A DNA stretch of 64,000 nt from SIAF01 sp046152955 (GCA_046152955.1 JBJXGA010000352.1:1-64000), one strand, 5' to 3'; numbered from the stretch's first letter, positions 51,688-61,521 are shown. Notes: generated by a model from the letters alone, not told the origin. Translations and numbers: made by a program.

Positions 51688-53643
51688 ATGTTTGGCCTGA
51701 ATCTGATCCATGCCGGGTTTCTTGCTGCAGGGCTGGCGGTGGCGCTGCCGATTCTGATCCACCTCCTGTTTCGGCAGAAATCGCGGACGCTGACGATCGG
51801 GTCGGTGCGGTTTTTGCAGCAAGTGGTTCACGAGCATCGGCGCCGCCGCCGGTTGCGACAGTGGTTGCTCCTGGCGCTGCGAATGCTCGCCGTGCTGCTC
51901 CTGGCGGGGCTGTTTGCCCGCCCGTATTGGGATCAGGCGGTGGCCCGGGCGCTGGAGCAGGAATTAGTGCTCCTGATCGATCGATCGGCGAGCATGCAGG
52001 GGCGCGGTCAGGGGGCGTCGTCGTTTGAACGGGGGCGGAGCCGCGCGGGGGAGGCGCTGGCCCGTCTCGACGAAAACGTGGTGGTCCATGTGGCTGTGTG
52101 CGATGCGACGGGAGTCGTGGAGCTGCCGGCCGATCAGCTTTCGCGGCAGGAACCCTCTGCAGCGGCCACCGATTTCGGACTGGCGGTGACGTGGGCCGCC
52201 GACGTGCTCGCGGCATCGAACCGGGGAACGAAGCGGATCGTGCTGTTTAGTGATCTCCAGCGGAGCGGGTTGCCGCGAACGCCCATCCCGTCGCTGCCGG
52301 GAAACGTGGAACTGGTGGTCGAAGACGTGGGGCAGGGGACCGCGCGCAACGTGGCGGTCGAAGCGGTGGCGCCGGTCCGTTCGGAAATCCGTCCCGATGA
52401 ATCATTCCGCCTGCGCGTGCTGCTCAAGAATCATGGGCCGCAGACCGCCCGCAAAGTGCCGGTCCGCTGCTCACTGGAAGGTCCGGCTGGATCTCTCAGT
52501 GCGACGGGACAGGCCGACATTGTGGGGTATGGACGGACGCAACTCGACCTGCCGATTGCCGTCGCCGCCGATGGAGTGTACCGCGGGGAAGCGACAATCG
52601 ACTTTGAGGACTCGTTGGCGCTCGACAACCGCCGCTATGTGGGATTCGAGGCGCGGCACCCCGACCGGGTGCTGCTCGTGGACGGACAGGAAGGGCGCTC
52701 GGTGTTCGCCAACGAGACATACTATTTGGAGACGGCGCTGCGGCTGGTCACTGCCGAATCGGGAGGAGACCAGAGGTCGTTCGAGGTGGAGCGGATCGTG
52801 TGGGAGGCGGGGCGCGGATTTCCCCGCCTGGAGGGATACCGCTGCGTGGTGCTGGCCAACCTGCGGCGCATGGCGGCCGAGGACGGGCGACGACTTCAGA
52901 GCTATGTCCAGGGGGGAGGCCGGTTGCTGATCTTCGCCGGGGACCAGGTTTCCGCGGCGTCGCTGTCGCCGCTCGCGGATCTGGGAGTGCTTCCGGGGCG
53001 CGTCGCAGCGGAACCGGTCGATGGACGCTTCCGAGTCGATGCCTGGGATGCAGAACATCCGGCGCTGGCCTGCTTTGCCGATCCACAACAGGGGGATTTG
53101 CGGCGCGTGGAATTCCGCCGCTTGCTGCCGCTGGAGTCGCTGGTCGAGGGGGCTCGTCCACTGGTGCAAACCGGAGATCACGTGGTGGCTGCGGAACTGG
53201 TCGCGGGGACGGGGCGGTGTCTGTATTTTGGAACCACTGCCGATCGGGATTGGACCGAACTGCCGCGTACCCGGCTGTATGTCCCGCTGATCCGACAATT
53301 GCTGGCGCACCTGACCGACCAGCTCGGAGAACGCCGGGGAGTGACCAGCCGACTCGTGACCCGTCCAGGGGACAAAATCGGCATCGAGCAGGTTGAGGGA
53401 GTGTGGGTCGTGACCAACCTGGACCCGCGTGAGTCGATTCCGGATCGGGTCACTGCGGAGGAACTGCACGCCTCACTGGGGGTGGCTCCGCCGGTCGCCG
53501 AGGATGAAGAACGACAAGCGGCGCTGGCGATGACCCTCCCGCCGGACGCCTTGCGATCAGACGAAATCTGGACCACCGTCGCCTGGATCCTGCTGGCCGT
53601 TCTCGCCGTGGAAACGCTGCTGGCGGCGCGTGTGCATGCGTGA
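51688..53643 (+). CDS. BatA-type membrane protein with a vWA domain
   Basis: 651 residues. The N-terminal two-helix module is characteristic: LAVALPILIHLLFRQKSRTL then LLLALRMLAVLLLAGLFARP (the 'double transmembrane' BatA N-terminus). A vWA-like domain follows with metal site LVLLIDRSASMQGRGQ (DxSxS) and RIVLFSDLQRSGLP. The middle has Ig-like beta segments (SFRLRVLLKNHGPQTARKVP), then a glutamine-amidotransferase-like region (CVVLANLRRMAAEDGRRLQS, VQGGGRLLIFAGDQ) that is common in this group, and a final membrane helix (WTTVAWILLAVLAVETLLAA). Large planctomycetal relatives exist beside MoxR ATPases and DUF58 proteins; none is found next to it here. Its role is unknown. Confidence 0.88.
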   Translation: MFGLNLIHAGFLAAGLAVALPILIHLLFRQKSRTLTIGSVRFLQQVVHEHRRRRRLRQWLLLALRMLAVLLLAGLFARPYWDQAVARALEQELVLLIDRSASMQGRGQGASSFERGRSRAGEALARLDENVVVHVAVCDATGVVELPADQLSRQEPSAAATDFGLAVTWAADVLAASNRGTKRIVLFSDLQRSGLPRTPIPSLPGNVELVVEDVGQGTARNVAVEAVAPVRSEIRPDESFRLRVLLKNHGPQTARKVPVRCSLEGPAGSLSATGQADIVGYGRTQLDLPIAVAADGVYRGEATIDFEDSLALDNRRYVGFEARHPDRVLLVDGQEGRSVFANETYYLETALRLVTAESGGDQRSFEVERIVWEAGRGFPRLEGYRCVVLANLRRMAAEDGRRLQSYVQGGGRLLIFAGDQVSAASLSPLADLGVLPGRVAAEPVDGRFRVDAWDAEHPALACFADPQQGDLRRVEFRRLLPLESLVEGARPLVQTGDHVVAAELVAGTGRCLYFGTTADRDWTELPRTRLYVPLIRQLLAHLTDQLGERRGVTSRLVTRPGDKIGIEQVEGVWVVTNLDPRESIPDRVTAEELHASLGVAPPVAEDEERQAALAMTLPPDALRSDEIWTTVAWILLAVLAVETLLAARVHA

Positions 53644-53679
53644 GTTCTCTGAGGCGGCGCCCCAGTTCGCTGCCGCCCC

Positions 53680-56600
53680 TCACGGGACAATTCCCGGGAT
53701 CAGCAGAGGCCGAAGCCAGCCTCCCTGGTGCAGATGCAACATCGCGGCGGGGAGATTCTGTTCACGCAGGCATGCTTCGGCCTCGTGCCAATGCCACGCG
53801 CTGCTTTCCTGGGGGGAAACGGTGAAATCTGCCGGGTATCGAGGCTGCAACTGTACCAGAGCTTGGCGCTGATCAGCCGGTGCAAATTCCACCAGAGAAT
53901 CGGTCTCGTCGAGCCGTTGGCCGGCGAGCAACCGGGCCATCAATCCGAGATCTTCCATCGGTCGCGGGTCGGGAACGGGTAGGGGCCAGATCTTGGTCGT
54001 TCCGTCATGGCAACCAGTGGCCAGCCAGAGGCCGTCCGGACTGAATGCCAGGTGATGAACCCATCCGCGATGCCTTAAAGGCGGACTGAGGGACTCCCCT
54101 GTCGCCGCGTCCCACAGTCGGGCGGAGTAATCGCCGCTCCCTCCGGTCGCAACCCAGCGTCCATCCGGACTGAACCGAGCCCGAATGAGGCCCATCCCGT
54201 TTTTCAGAAAGGGAGTGATCGGTTCTCCCGTCGATGCGTCCCAGACCCGCGCTGTCCCCTGGCGACAGCCAGTGACGACCCGCCTTCCATCGGGACTGAA
54301 GGAAGCGTACGCCACCCCGGCCCCATGGCGCAGCGGTGGAGTGAGCGGAGCGCCGGTTTCGGCATCCCACACGCGGGCCGAAAAATCGGCACTGGCCGTC
54401 ACCACCCGGCGACCATCCGGGCTGAACGAGGCTTCCTCGACGGTCCCTTCGTGCGGCAGTGGAGGTGTCTGCAGATTCCCTGTGGTGACGTCCCACACTT
54501 TCGCCGTGCCGTCGGAACCGGCCGTGACCAGGCGGTGCGCATTCGGACTGAACCACGCGCCGTGCAATACTCCTCCCAACTCCAGACTGGGTTTCAGAGG
54601 CGCGCCGGTCTGTGCATCCCAGAGGCGCCCCTGACCGTCGCCGCTGACGGTGAGCACCCGGTCTCCTGCGGAGGCGAACGCCCCCTGCAGAACGCGGCTG
54701 TGGTGCGTCAGAGGTGGAGTCAGTGGTTGCCCCGTGGCGATCTCCCAGACGCGCGCAGTGCGGTCATCGCTGGCGGTCAGGACACGGCGGCAATCCGGGC
54801 TGAAACAAGCCTGCACGACCGGCGCTGTGTGCCGGAGCGGTGGAGTCACCGGTTGCCCGGTGGCGACCGACCAGACCTGCGCCGTGCCGTCGCTGCTGGC
54901 CGTCAGCAGGTGACGCGCATCGGCGCTGAACGCCACATAGGTCGCTCCACTCTCATGGCGAACGCTCAAGGGCGCCTCCCGCCGTCCGGCGATTTCCCAA
55001 ATCCGCATCGTGCGGTCACCGCTGGCCGTCACGATCCGTCGGCCATCGGGACTGAAAAACGCACAGGTCACCAGAAAGTTATGGTCGAGTGGAGGGGTGA
55101 CCGATTCACCCGTGGCCACTTCCCAAACCATCGCCGTGTGGTCGTAGCTGGCAGTGACCAAATAGCGGCTGTCGGGACTGAAGGAGGCATATCGCACGGA
55201 GTTCCGGTGCTTCAAGGGAGGCGCCACGGGGACGCCACTCGTCGCGTCCCATACACGCGCTGTCCGGTCGTAGCTGGCCGTGGAGACGTACGTGCCACAA
55301 GGGCTGAACACGGCGCGAATCAACCGGTCGTCATGTTCCAATGGCCGTCCCACAGATTGGCCTGTGACGGCGTCCCAAAGTTTCGCGGAATGGTCGTTGC
55401 TGCCGGTGATCACGCGGCGGCTGTCCGGGCTAAACGCGGCGCAAGTCACCGCAGCCGCATGCTGGAGCGCCGGGCCGACTGGCCGGCCCGTAGCGGCATC
55501 CCACACCTGCGCCGTGCAATCATTGCTGGCAGTCACGACAGACTGGCCACCGGGGCTGAACGCGACCGCCTCCAGCCAGCTTGCGTGGCGCAGCGGCGGG
55601 CAGAGCGGTTCACCGGTGGCCGCGTCCCAAAGTCGCGCTGTTCCGTCCGTGCCGGCCGTAACGACCTGACGACCATTGGGACTGAAGGACGCGTCCTGCA
55701 CGGCCCCCTGGTGCATCAGCGGGGGAGACACGGGCTGGCCATTCCCGGCATTCCAGACCCTGGCAGTCCCGTCGTGGCTGGCGGTGAGGATCCGCCGGCC
55801 ATCCGGGCTGAAGGCGGCCTTCCAGACGACGTGGTTGTGGCGCAGTGGGGGAGTGATCGCTTCGCCGGTGAAGGCATTCCAGACGCGGGCCGTATGGTCC
55901 CGGCTGGCCGTGACCACCCGTTGACCATCCGGGCTGAAGGCGGCCGACTCCACTTCCTTGTCGTGATACACCATTTGCGACAATCTTGGGGTTTGGGCGA
56001 GCACCCCGCCCAGGCGCGTCCTGTGGGCGGCGGAGCGAGACAATTCGCTGTCATCGAGTTGCAGCGCTGCGGTGAGCCAGGGCAACGCTCCGAACAAATC
56101 TCCTTCGTCGAGAAGGCGATTGCCATTGGTGACATGCATCCGGACCAGCCTCTGCCGGCTCTCCCGGGCATTGTCATCGGCCAGTTTTCGCTGTGTGCTC
56201 TCGTTCTCTTTGGCCTCCAGCGCCGCGTGGGAGTTTCGCCGCGCTTCGTCGCGAGCGCCGGCAATGTGGACGGCGGCCACGAGCGAGACCCCCGCCACCC
56301 CGATCAGGAGGAGCGCGACGGCCGCCAGCAAACCGGCTACGAGTGGATTGTGGCGACGCCAGCGCTGGAATTGCTCGACGGGGGAGACCCGGCGAGCATG
56401 GATCGGTTCATCGTCCAGGAATCGCTGGAGATCAGCCGAGAACGCGGCGGCGGAGGGATAGCGATGGCTGGGGTCGCGCTCGATCGCCTTGTGGACGATT
56501 GTCACCAGGTCGCGGGGCAGCCGCTCGTTCAGCCGGTCCAGGCGGGGGGGGATGGCGGTCGTCACCTGTTTGATCAGCCGTTGTCGCTCCCTTTCGTCGA

Positions 56601-57786
56601 ACGCCGGACGAAAGGCCAACAGCTCATAGAGCGTCAACCCCAACGAGTAGACGTCGCTCCGGGGGTCGGTTTTTCCGTCAAACGCCTCGGGGGGCATGTA
56701 GCGAAGGGTTCCCAGGACATCGCCGGTCTGCGTCAGATCCTGCTGATCGTCCGCCTTGGCCAGGCCAAAATCGGTCACCCAGACCGTCCCGGCAGTGTCC
56801 AACAGCAGATTGGATGGCTTGATGTCGCGATGCAGGATGCCATGACAGTGCGCGTATTCCAAGGCGTCGGCGACCTGGCGACCGATATGGGCCACGCTTT
56901 GCCAATACGTGCGCGGAGTTTGTGAGGTCCCCCGCCGCGGGTCGCCTGCTCCCGGCAGCGTGATGGATGTGTTGGAAACCATCGCCGCATCCCCGAGGCG
57001 CCCCGATCCCGTGGTGCCCGGTAAAGCACCGCTGAAAGGAAAGCCGCCCATCGCGGGCTGTCGCAATTTGGCGTCCGGCGGTGCGACGATTTCGGGAGGC
57101 TCCACCTCGTCGGCTTCTGTGGATTGCTGATCCGTGTTAGGGATCAACGTCTGCGCCAGACTGGCCCCCTTCCCACCGCGCTGGGAAACGTGCAGTTCTC
57201 CGGCCGTTGGCATGCTCGTCCAGGTTTGCGCCGCGCCAGGAGGCAGTCGCTGCATGTCGTTCAGCACGGCTTTCAGGCTCAAGCCTTCAATGAACTGCAT
57301 GACATAATACGGCACGCCATGATGTTCCCCCACGCCAAACACCGGGACAATGTTGGTGTGGTGCAATTGGGCTGCCGAGCGGGCTTCGCGCTCAAAGCGG
57401 GCTTTCTGTTTGGGACGTTGCAACGCGGCGCTGGGGAGCAGCTTCAAGGCCACCTGCCGACCCAGCGAGACCTGTTCGGCCTCATAGACGATGCCCATGC
57501 CGCCGTGGCCGATTTCCCGGAGAATCCGATAATCCCCAAGCTGCTTCAGGGAGGCTTCCGTTCCCCGTGTGTCCACGGTCGTCCGAACGTCGTCGTCTGC
57601 CTCGTCGGCGACCGTCAAGTCTTCGGCCAACGCCGCTGCAGCAAGGACTCTCTGGATCTGAGAAGCGAGCTGGGGATGTCGTTCGGTGTATTCCCTCAGT
57701 TGCGGCCGCTCTCCTCGACGGAAGCGTTTCATGAACTCGGCTTCAATCGATTGAAGGAGTTCCGACTGGGACTCAGAAGTGGACAA
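53680..57786 (-). CDS. Membrane Ser/Thr protein kinase with 16 WD40 repeats
   Basis: 1368 residues. Cytosolic kinase: G-loop EIGHGGMGIVYEAEQ (91 on), ATP Lys115 in VALK, HRDIKPSNLLLD (319 on), DFGLAKADD (339 on), and MPPEAFDGKTDPRSDVYSLG (365 on). Residues 181-291 are a Pro/Ser/Gly-rich insertion inside the catalytic domain, before the helix leading to HRD. One membrane helix (482-508), then a coiled-coil-like stretch (512-548). From residue 608 sixteen WD40 units follow, nearly all 42 residues, fitting two eight-bladed propellers outside the cytosol. A helical tail of about 95 residues ends the chain. It probably senses a ligand through the propellers (inference). Its 3' end converges with the vWA gene with 36 bases between. 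Confidence 0.95.
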   Translation of the reverse strand: MSTSESQSELLQSIEAEFMKRFRRGERPQLREYTERHPQLASQIQRVLAAAALAEDLTVADEADDDVRTTVDTRGTEASLKQLGDYRILREIGHGGMGIVYEAEQVSLGRQVALKLLPSAALQRPKQKARFEREARSAAQLHHTNIVPVFGVGEHHGVPYYVMQFIEGLSLKAVLNDMQRLPPGAAQTWTSMPTAGELHVSQRGGKGASLAQTLIPNTDQQSTEADEVEPPEIVAPPDAKLRQPAMGGFPFSGALPGTTGSGRLGDAAMVSNTSITLPGAGDPRRGTSQTPRTYWQSVAHIGRQVADALEYAHCHGILHRDIKPSNLLLDTAGTVWVTDFGLAKADDQQDLTQTGDVLGTLRYMPPEAFDGKTDPRSDVYSLGLTLYELLAFRPAFDERERQRLIKQVTTAIPPRLDRLNERLPRDLVTIVHKAIERDPSHRYPSAAAFSADLQRFLDDEPIHARRVSPVEQFQRWRRHNPLVAGLLAAVALLLIGVAGVSLVAAVHIAGARDEARRNSHAALEAKENESTQRKLADDNARESRQRLVRMHVTNGNRLLDEGDLFGALPWLTAALQLDDSELSRSAAHRTRLGGVLAQTPRLSQMVYHDKEVESAAFSPDGQRVVTASRDHTARVWNAFTGEAITPPLRHNHVVWKAAFSPDGRRILTASHDGTARVWNAGNGQPVSPPLMHQGAVQDASFSPNGRQVVTAGTDGTARLWDAATGEPLCPPLRHASWLEAVAFSPGGQSVVTASNDCTAQVWDAATGRPVGPALQHAAAVTCAAFSPDSRRVITGSNDHSAKLWDAVTGQSVGRPLEHDDRLIRAVFSPCGTYVSTASYDRTARVWDATSGVPVAPPLKHRNSVRYASFSPDSRYLVTASYDHTAMVWEVATGESVTPPLDHNFLVTCAFFSPDGRRIVTASGDRTMRIWEIAGRREAPLSVRHESGATYVAFSADARHLLTASSDGTAQVWSVATGQPVTPPLRHTAPVVQACFSPDCRRVLTASDDRTARVWEIATGQPLTPPLTHHSRVLQGAFASAGDRVLTVSGDGQGRLWDAQTGAPLKPSLELGGVLHGAWFSPNAHRLVTAGSDGTAKVWDVTTGNLQTPPLPHEGTVEEASFSPDGRRVVTASADFSARVWDAETGAPLTPPLRHGAGVAYASFSPDGRRVVTGCRQGTARVWDASTGEPITPFLKNGMGLIRARFSPDGRWVATGGSGDYSARLWDAATGESLSPPLRHRGWVHHLAFSPDGLWLATGCHDGTTKIWPLPVPDPRPMEDLGLMARLLAGQRLDETDSLVEFAPADQRQALVQLQPRYPADFTVSPQESSAWHWHEAEACLREQNLPAAMLHLHQGGWLRPLLIPGIVP
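53971..55965 (-). repeat. Sixteen tandem WD40-encoding units of 126 bases
   Basis: Coding repeats of the kinase gene, read on the minus strand. Each unit reads roughly H-x6-AAFSPDG-RRVVTAS-D-TARVWDAATG-P-TPPL. Fifteen have 42 codons and one (the 15th) has 43. The usual WD40 GH motif is replaced by a His after TPPLR. The units differ enough at the DNA level to be stable. Confidence 0.88.
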
Positions 57787-58027
57787 TCGTCAGGCTCGGC
57801 GAAGGGTGAGGGGGAACGCGATGGGTGACTGCCGCGCGCGGGGAACCTCGCGCCCGATACGAGCTGTTGGCGACCGGCGACCCGGTCATCGTTTCACCAC
57901 CCAGGGGGCGGGATCACCTGGCAGCGCACAGAACGATTCAACAAATCCCCTGGTCGAAGACGGGCCGGCCCGCCGGACTCAATATTGGTTGTAACGCCAG
58001 GGGATCAAAAAGTGAATGCCGCACGAC

Positions 58028-58915
58028 TTAGCGGTCGTTTGGCCGATTCGCCTGGCTGGCCCGGTCCTTGGCGGCGTCGGCATTGACCTTGTCCTTCAGA
58101 TCGATGCCGATGTTGACCAGCGCCTGGCGGACGGCGCGGGCCATCGCCGTGTTCCCCGCCAGCGAGGTGTGTGGATCGGACTCGGCGCGGGTCATCGCGC
58201 TCAATTCGTAGTTCTCCACTCTGCCGCTGGTCCACACGAGTTTGACCGAAACGTTCAGGCTGCAGGTGATCCCCTCGTCGTAGTCGAGTGGCAAGTCGCT
58301 GGGGGGACAGGGGAAGATGGAGCGTGGCGGGCGGTCCAGATCGTTGTTCAGGGGGCGCATCGGCGGGGGAGTCGGGAGTGCCGCGCCGCTCTGTTTTGCC
58401 TCGGCGAGCTTCTTTTCATACTCCAGGTCGGCCATCCGCTGGCGGTGGCGATCGTCGGCTTGTTTCCGGTCCGCCGCCTGGCGCGCCTGCTTGGCTTTCA
58501 CCGCGTCGTCCTTGCGCATCGACGCTTGATTGAGAACGACTCGGAACGAGTGCAGCTTCAGTTCCGCTTCCCTGGGGCGGTCTCGTCCTTCTCCCAATTC
58601 GTGCCGCATTGACTGCGCCAACAATTCGGGAATCGCGGGGGTGAAATTCTCCGCGGAAAAAAAGACGATCCCAAAATGGGAGGCGTCGGGATCGTCCGAT
58701 CCCTGATAGTGTTTTCGCTCCCAATCGGGACGTGCGTCGAGGAATTTCACCTGAAATCGCTCGGATTCCACGGTGGCCGTCAAGGGGGGAACCGCGTAGA
58801 CCGGCCCGACCAGCGCCGCCGGGTCGCTCTGGCAGCCGCAACAGAGCGACCACAGAATGCCGAGGACGATTTCCCGGACGTTCCCTGGTTGCCGACTCGG
58901 ACTGACAGTCTGCAT
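58028..58915 (-). CDS. Putative lipoprotein with a coiled-coil segment
   Basis: 295 residues. The N-terminus is hydrophobic (VREIVLGILWSLCCGC) and ends in Cys residues that can serve as a lipobox. The mature part has a beta-rich section (VYAVPPLTATVESERFQVKF, SHFGIVFFSAENF), a charged helix with coiled-coil character (KAKQARQAADRKQADDRHRQ, RMADLEYEKKLAEAK), a Pro-rich linker, and a second beta section with VSVKLVWTSGRVENYELSAM. No family is recognised. It is transcribed away from prkA and towards the kinase gene, with about 240 bases between this stop and the kinase start. Confidence 0.65.
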   Translation of the reverse strand: MQTVSPSRQPGNVREIVLGILWSLCCGCQSDPAALVGPVYAVPPLTATVESERFQVKFLDARPDWERKHYQGSDDPDASHFGIVFFSAENFTPAIPELLAQSMRHELGEGRDRPREAELKLHSFRVVLNQASMRKDDAVKAKQARQAADRKQADDRHRQRMADLEYEKKLAEAKQSGAALPTPPPMRPLNNDLDRPPRSIFPCPPSDLPLDYDEGITCSLNVSVKLVWTSGRVENYELSAMTRAESDPHTSLAGNTAMARAVRQALVNIGIDLKDKVNADAAKDRASQANRPNDR

Positions 58916-59468
58916 GTGGACCCCGTGGCATGGCCCAAAATACCTGGTGGCATGGGGTTCGTCCCCGGTGAGACAAGACCGCGCGGCGGAGTATGCCAGA
59001 GCGGGGAAATCACATCAAGTGGAATTGTCCAGTGAATTTCAGGAAATTCCGAGGAGAATTCCAGCTCTGTGAAGGAGCTTCGCGCACGGGGAAAATCGAC
59101 GCGAAATCCCGCCAAGACAAAGACTTTGCGCTGGCGCTGGGCACGGGCGGACGGAGCGGTTCCGCGGGAGGGCCGCGGATCGGTCTTGCAAGGATTTCAC
59201 ACTGTGGGGATAATTGAGTGTACACAACCATTCCGGCGATCGTCGCAGGAGACTCTCGCCCGAGCAGTTCCAGGCTTCCACAGTCTGGCGAACCGACCCC
59301 CCATTTTACAAATTGGTGAACCGGCCAGGGATGGCCACATCTTCCCCGCTGCCAAATTCTCTCCCAGAGACAGCAGACGCGGGGGTTTTCCCTGCGCCAG
59401 TGGAGGCCTCACTTCGAGGAGATGTTTAGGAACGACTCCTGACCCGCGATGCATAAGGAGACGATCTC
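58916..59468. other. Divergent upstream region of prkA
   Basis: 553 bases with no gene I trust. It contains the promoter at 59186-59214, which would leave a leader of about 250 nt before prkA. Near the end an ATG-TTT-AGG-AAC-GAC-TCC-TGA mini-frame follows GAGGAG (59418-59426 onwards), which may be chance. Confidence 0.5.
59186..59214 (+). promoter_or_regulatory. Sigma-70-type promoter, probably for prkA
   Basis: TTGCAA (59186-59191), a 17-base spacer, and GATAAT (59209-59214). Transcription would begin near 59221, about 250 bases before the prkA start. The spacing and both boxes are good, but no second gene lies in between, so the long leader is unexplained. Confidence 0.55.
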
Positions 59469-61520
59469 GTGGCAGACGGAAGGGCAATTCTCACCGACAT
59501 CAGTCAACGCAAGAACCCAGAGGTCTATCGGCACGAACACTGGGAAGGATCGTTCACCGATTATCTGGACATCGTATTGCGCCAGCCGGCTGTGACGCGG
59601 AACGCATTCCAGCGGCTGTACGACATGGTCGTTTCCTGCGAGGCCTATCCGCTGGAGGGGACCAAGGAGAATCTGGTCCGGTACAGCTTCTTTGACGATC
59701 CGGACAACGGCGGCCGCGACGCGATCTTTGGCCTGACCAAGCCGCTGATGGAACTGGTGAACGTCTTCAAGAGCGCCGCGCTGGGCTACGGCAGCGAGCG
59801 TCGCGTGCTGCTCCTGCACGGCCCGGTCGGCAGTTCCAAAAGCACGATCGCTCGTCTGTTGAAGCGCGGGTTGGAGCGGTACAGCCAGACCGACGCGGGG
59901 GCCTTGTATTCCTACGGCTGGAAGGAAACCGACGGCGCCGTGACCTGGTGCCCGATGCGCGAGGAGCCGCTGCATCTGATTCCCGTGGAAGATCGGCCGG
60001 AAGTCGCCACCAAACTCAATCAGCGTTCGCCCGAAGAACCGGGAGTCCACCGGGTGGAAATCGCGGGCGACCTCTGCCCGCTGTGCCGGTTCATGTACAA
60101 CGAACGAATGAAAGTGGCCCAGGGAGACTGGACCAAGGTCATGGAAGACATCGTCGTCCGGCGAGTGTTTCTCTCGGAACAGGACCGGGTGGGGATCGGC
60201 ACCTTCCAGCCCAAGGACGAAAAGAACCAGGACTCCACCGAACTGACCGGCGACATCAACTATCGCAAGATCGCCGAGTTCGGCAGCGAGAGCGACCCGC
60301 GGGCGTTCAACTTTGACGGTGAGTTCAATATCGCCAACCGCGGCCTGATTGAATTCATCGAAGTCCTGAAACTCGACGTCGCCTTTCTGTACGACCTGTT
60401 GGGAGCTTCGCAGGAACACAAGATCAAGCCCAAGAAGTTCCCGCAGACCGACATCGACGCGGTGATCATCGGCCACACCAACGAGCCGGAATACCGCAAA
60501 CTGCAATCGAACGAGTTCATGGAGGCGCTTCGCGACCGGACGGTCAAGATCGATGTCCCCTACGTCACGCGCCTCAGTGATGAAGTCCAAATTTACGAAA
60601 AGGACTACAACACCCGCCGCGTGCGCGGCAAACACATCGCCCCGCACACGCTGGAGACGGCCGCCATGTGGGCCGTGCTGACCCGGCTGGAGGAACCCAA
60701 GAACGCCGGACTGACCGTGCTGCAGAAGCTGAAGCTGTACAACGGCAAGACGCTGCCGGGCTTCACTCAGGACAATGTCGATCAGCTTCGATCGGAAGCC
60801 CGTTCGGAGGGGATGCAGGGGATTTCCCCGCGCTACGTGCAGGACAAAATATCCAACGCGCTGGTCTCCAACGCCAAGTCGAGCAACCTCAACCCGTTCA
60901 TGGTGATGAACGAACTGGAGAACGGACTCAGGCACCATTCGCTGATCCCCAACGAGGAGATCCGCGATCAGTACCGCCAGTTGATCCAGGTGGTCAAGAA
61001 CGAGTACACCGACATCGTGAAAAACGAAGTCCAGCGGGCGATCGCCGCCGACGAGGAGGCGCTCACGCGTTTGTGCTCCAACTATATCGACAACGTCAAG
61101 GCCTACACCCAAAAGGAGAAGGTGAAGAACAAGTTCACCGGCCAGTCGGAACAGCCCGACGAGCGACTGATGCGGGCCATCGAGCAGCGAATCGACATTC
61201 CCGAATCGCGCAAGGATGATTTCCGCCGCGAGATCATGAACTACATCGGGGCTCTGTCGCTGGATGGCAAGAGCTTCAACTACAAGACCAATGAGCGGCT
61301 TCAAAAGGCACTGGAGTTGAAGCTGTTCGAGGACCAAAAGGACACGATCAAGCTCACCAGCCTGGTCTCCAACGTGGTCGACAAGGACACACAGGAAAAG
61401 ATCGACATCGTCAAAGGGCGGCTGATTCGCGACCACGGCTACGACGAAGAATCGGCGACCGACGTGTTGCAGTACGTCGCGAGCATCTTTGCACGCGGGG
61501 ATGCCAAGGGAAATAACTGA
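59469..61520 (+). CDS. prkA: PrkA-type serine protein kinase
   Basis: 683 residues from a GTG with AAGGAG nine bases upstream. PrkA proteins have an N-terminal AAA+ domain and a C-terminal kinase-like domain; the Walker A GPVGSSKSTIARLLKRGLE is near residue 119. Other family features: RYSFFDDPDNGGRDAIFGLT, TKLNQRSPEEPGVHR, GDLCPLCRFMYNERMKVAQG with a Cys pair, RGLIEFIEVLKLDVAFLYDL, VIIGHTNEPEYRKLQSNEFM, EALRDRTVKIDVPYVTRLSD and LPGFTQDNVDQLRSEARSEG. The length fits the family. In other bacteria prkA forms a stress- and stationary-phase unit with yeaH and spoVR, and the same order is seen here. The next gene starts one base after its stop. Confidence 0.97.
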   Translation: MADGRAILTDISQRKNPEVYRHEHWEGSFTDYLDIVLRQPAVTRNAFQRLYDMVVSCEAYPLEGTKENLVRYSFFDDPDNGGRDAIFGLTKPLMELVNVFKSAALGYGSERRVLLLHGPVGSSKSTIARLLKRGLERYSQTDAGALYSYGWKETDGAVTWCPMREEPLHLIPVEDRPEVATKLNQRSPEEPGVHRVEIAGDLCPLCRFMYNERMKVAQGDWTKVMEDIVVRRVFLSEQDRVGIGTFQPKDEKNQDSTELTGDINYRKIAEFGSESDPRAFNFDGEFNIANRGLIEFIEVLKLDVAFLYDLLGASQEHKIKPKKFPQTDIDAVIIGHTNEPEYRKLQSNEFMEALRDRTVKIDVPYVTRLSDEVQIYEKDYNTRRVRGKHIAPHTLETAAMWAVLTRLEEPKNAGLTVLQKLKLYNGKTLPGFTQDNVDQLRSEARSEGMQGISPRYVQDKISNALVSNAKSSNLNPFMVMNELENGLRHHSLIPNEEIRDQYRQLIQVVKNEYTDIVKNEVQRAIAADEEALTRLCSNYIDNVKAYTQKEKVKNKFTGQSEQPDERLMRAIEQRIDIPESRKDDFRREIMNYIGALSLDGKSFNYKTNERLQKALELKLFEDQKDTIKLTSLVSNVVDKDTQEKIDIVKGRLIRDHGYDEESATDVLQYVASIFARGDAKGNN

Positions 61521-61521
61521 C

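Noticed and set aside
54325..56925. 866-codon plus-strand open frame
   Set aside because: It is antisense to the WD40 kinase. The repeats and high GC keep the opposite strand open; its translation has no motifs and is full of Arg, Gly and His.
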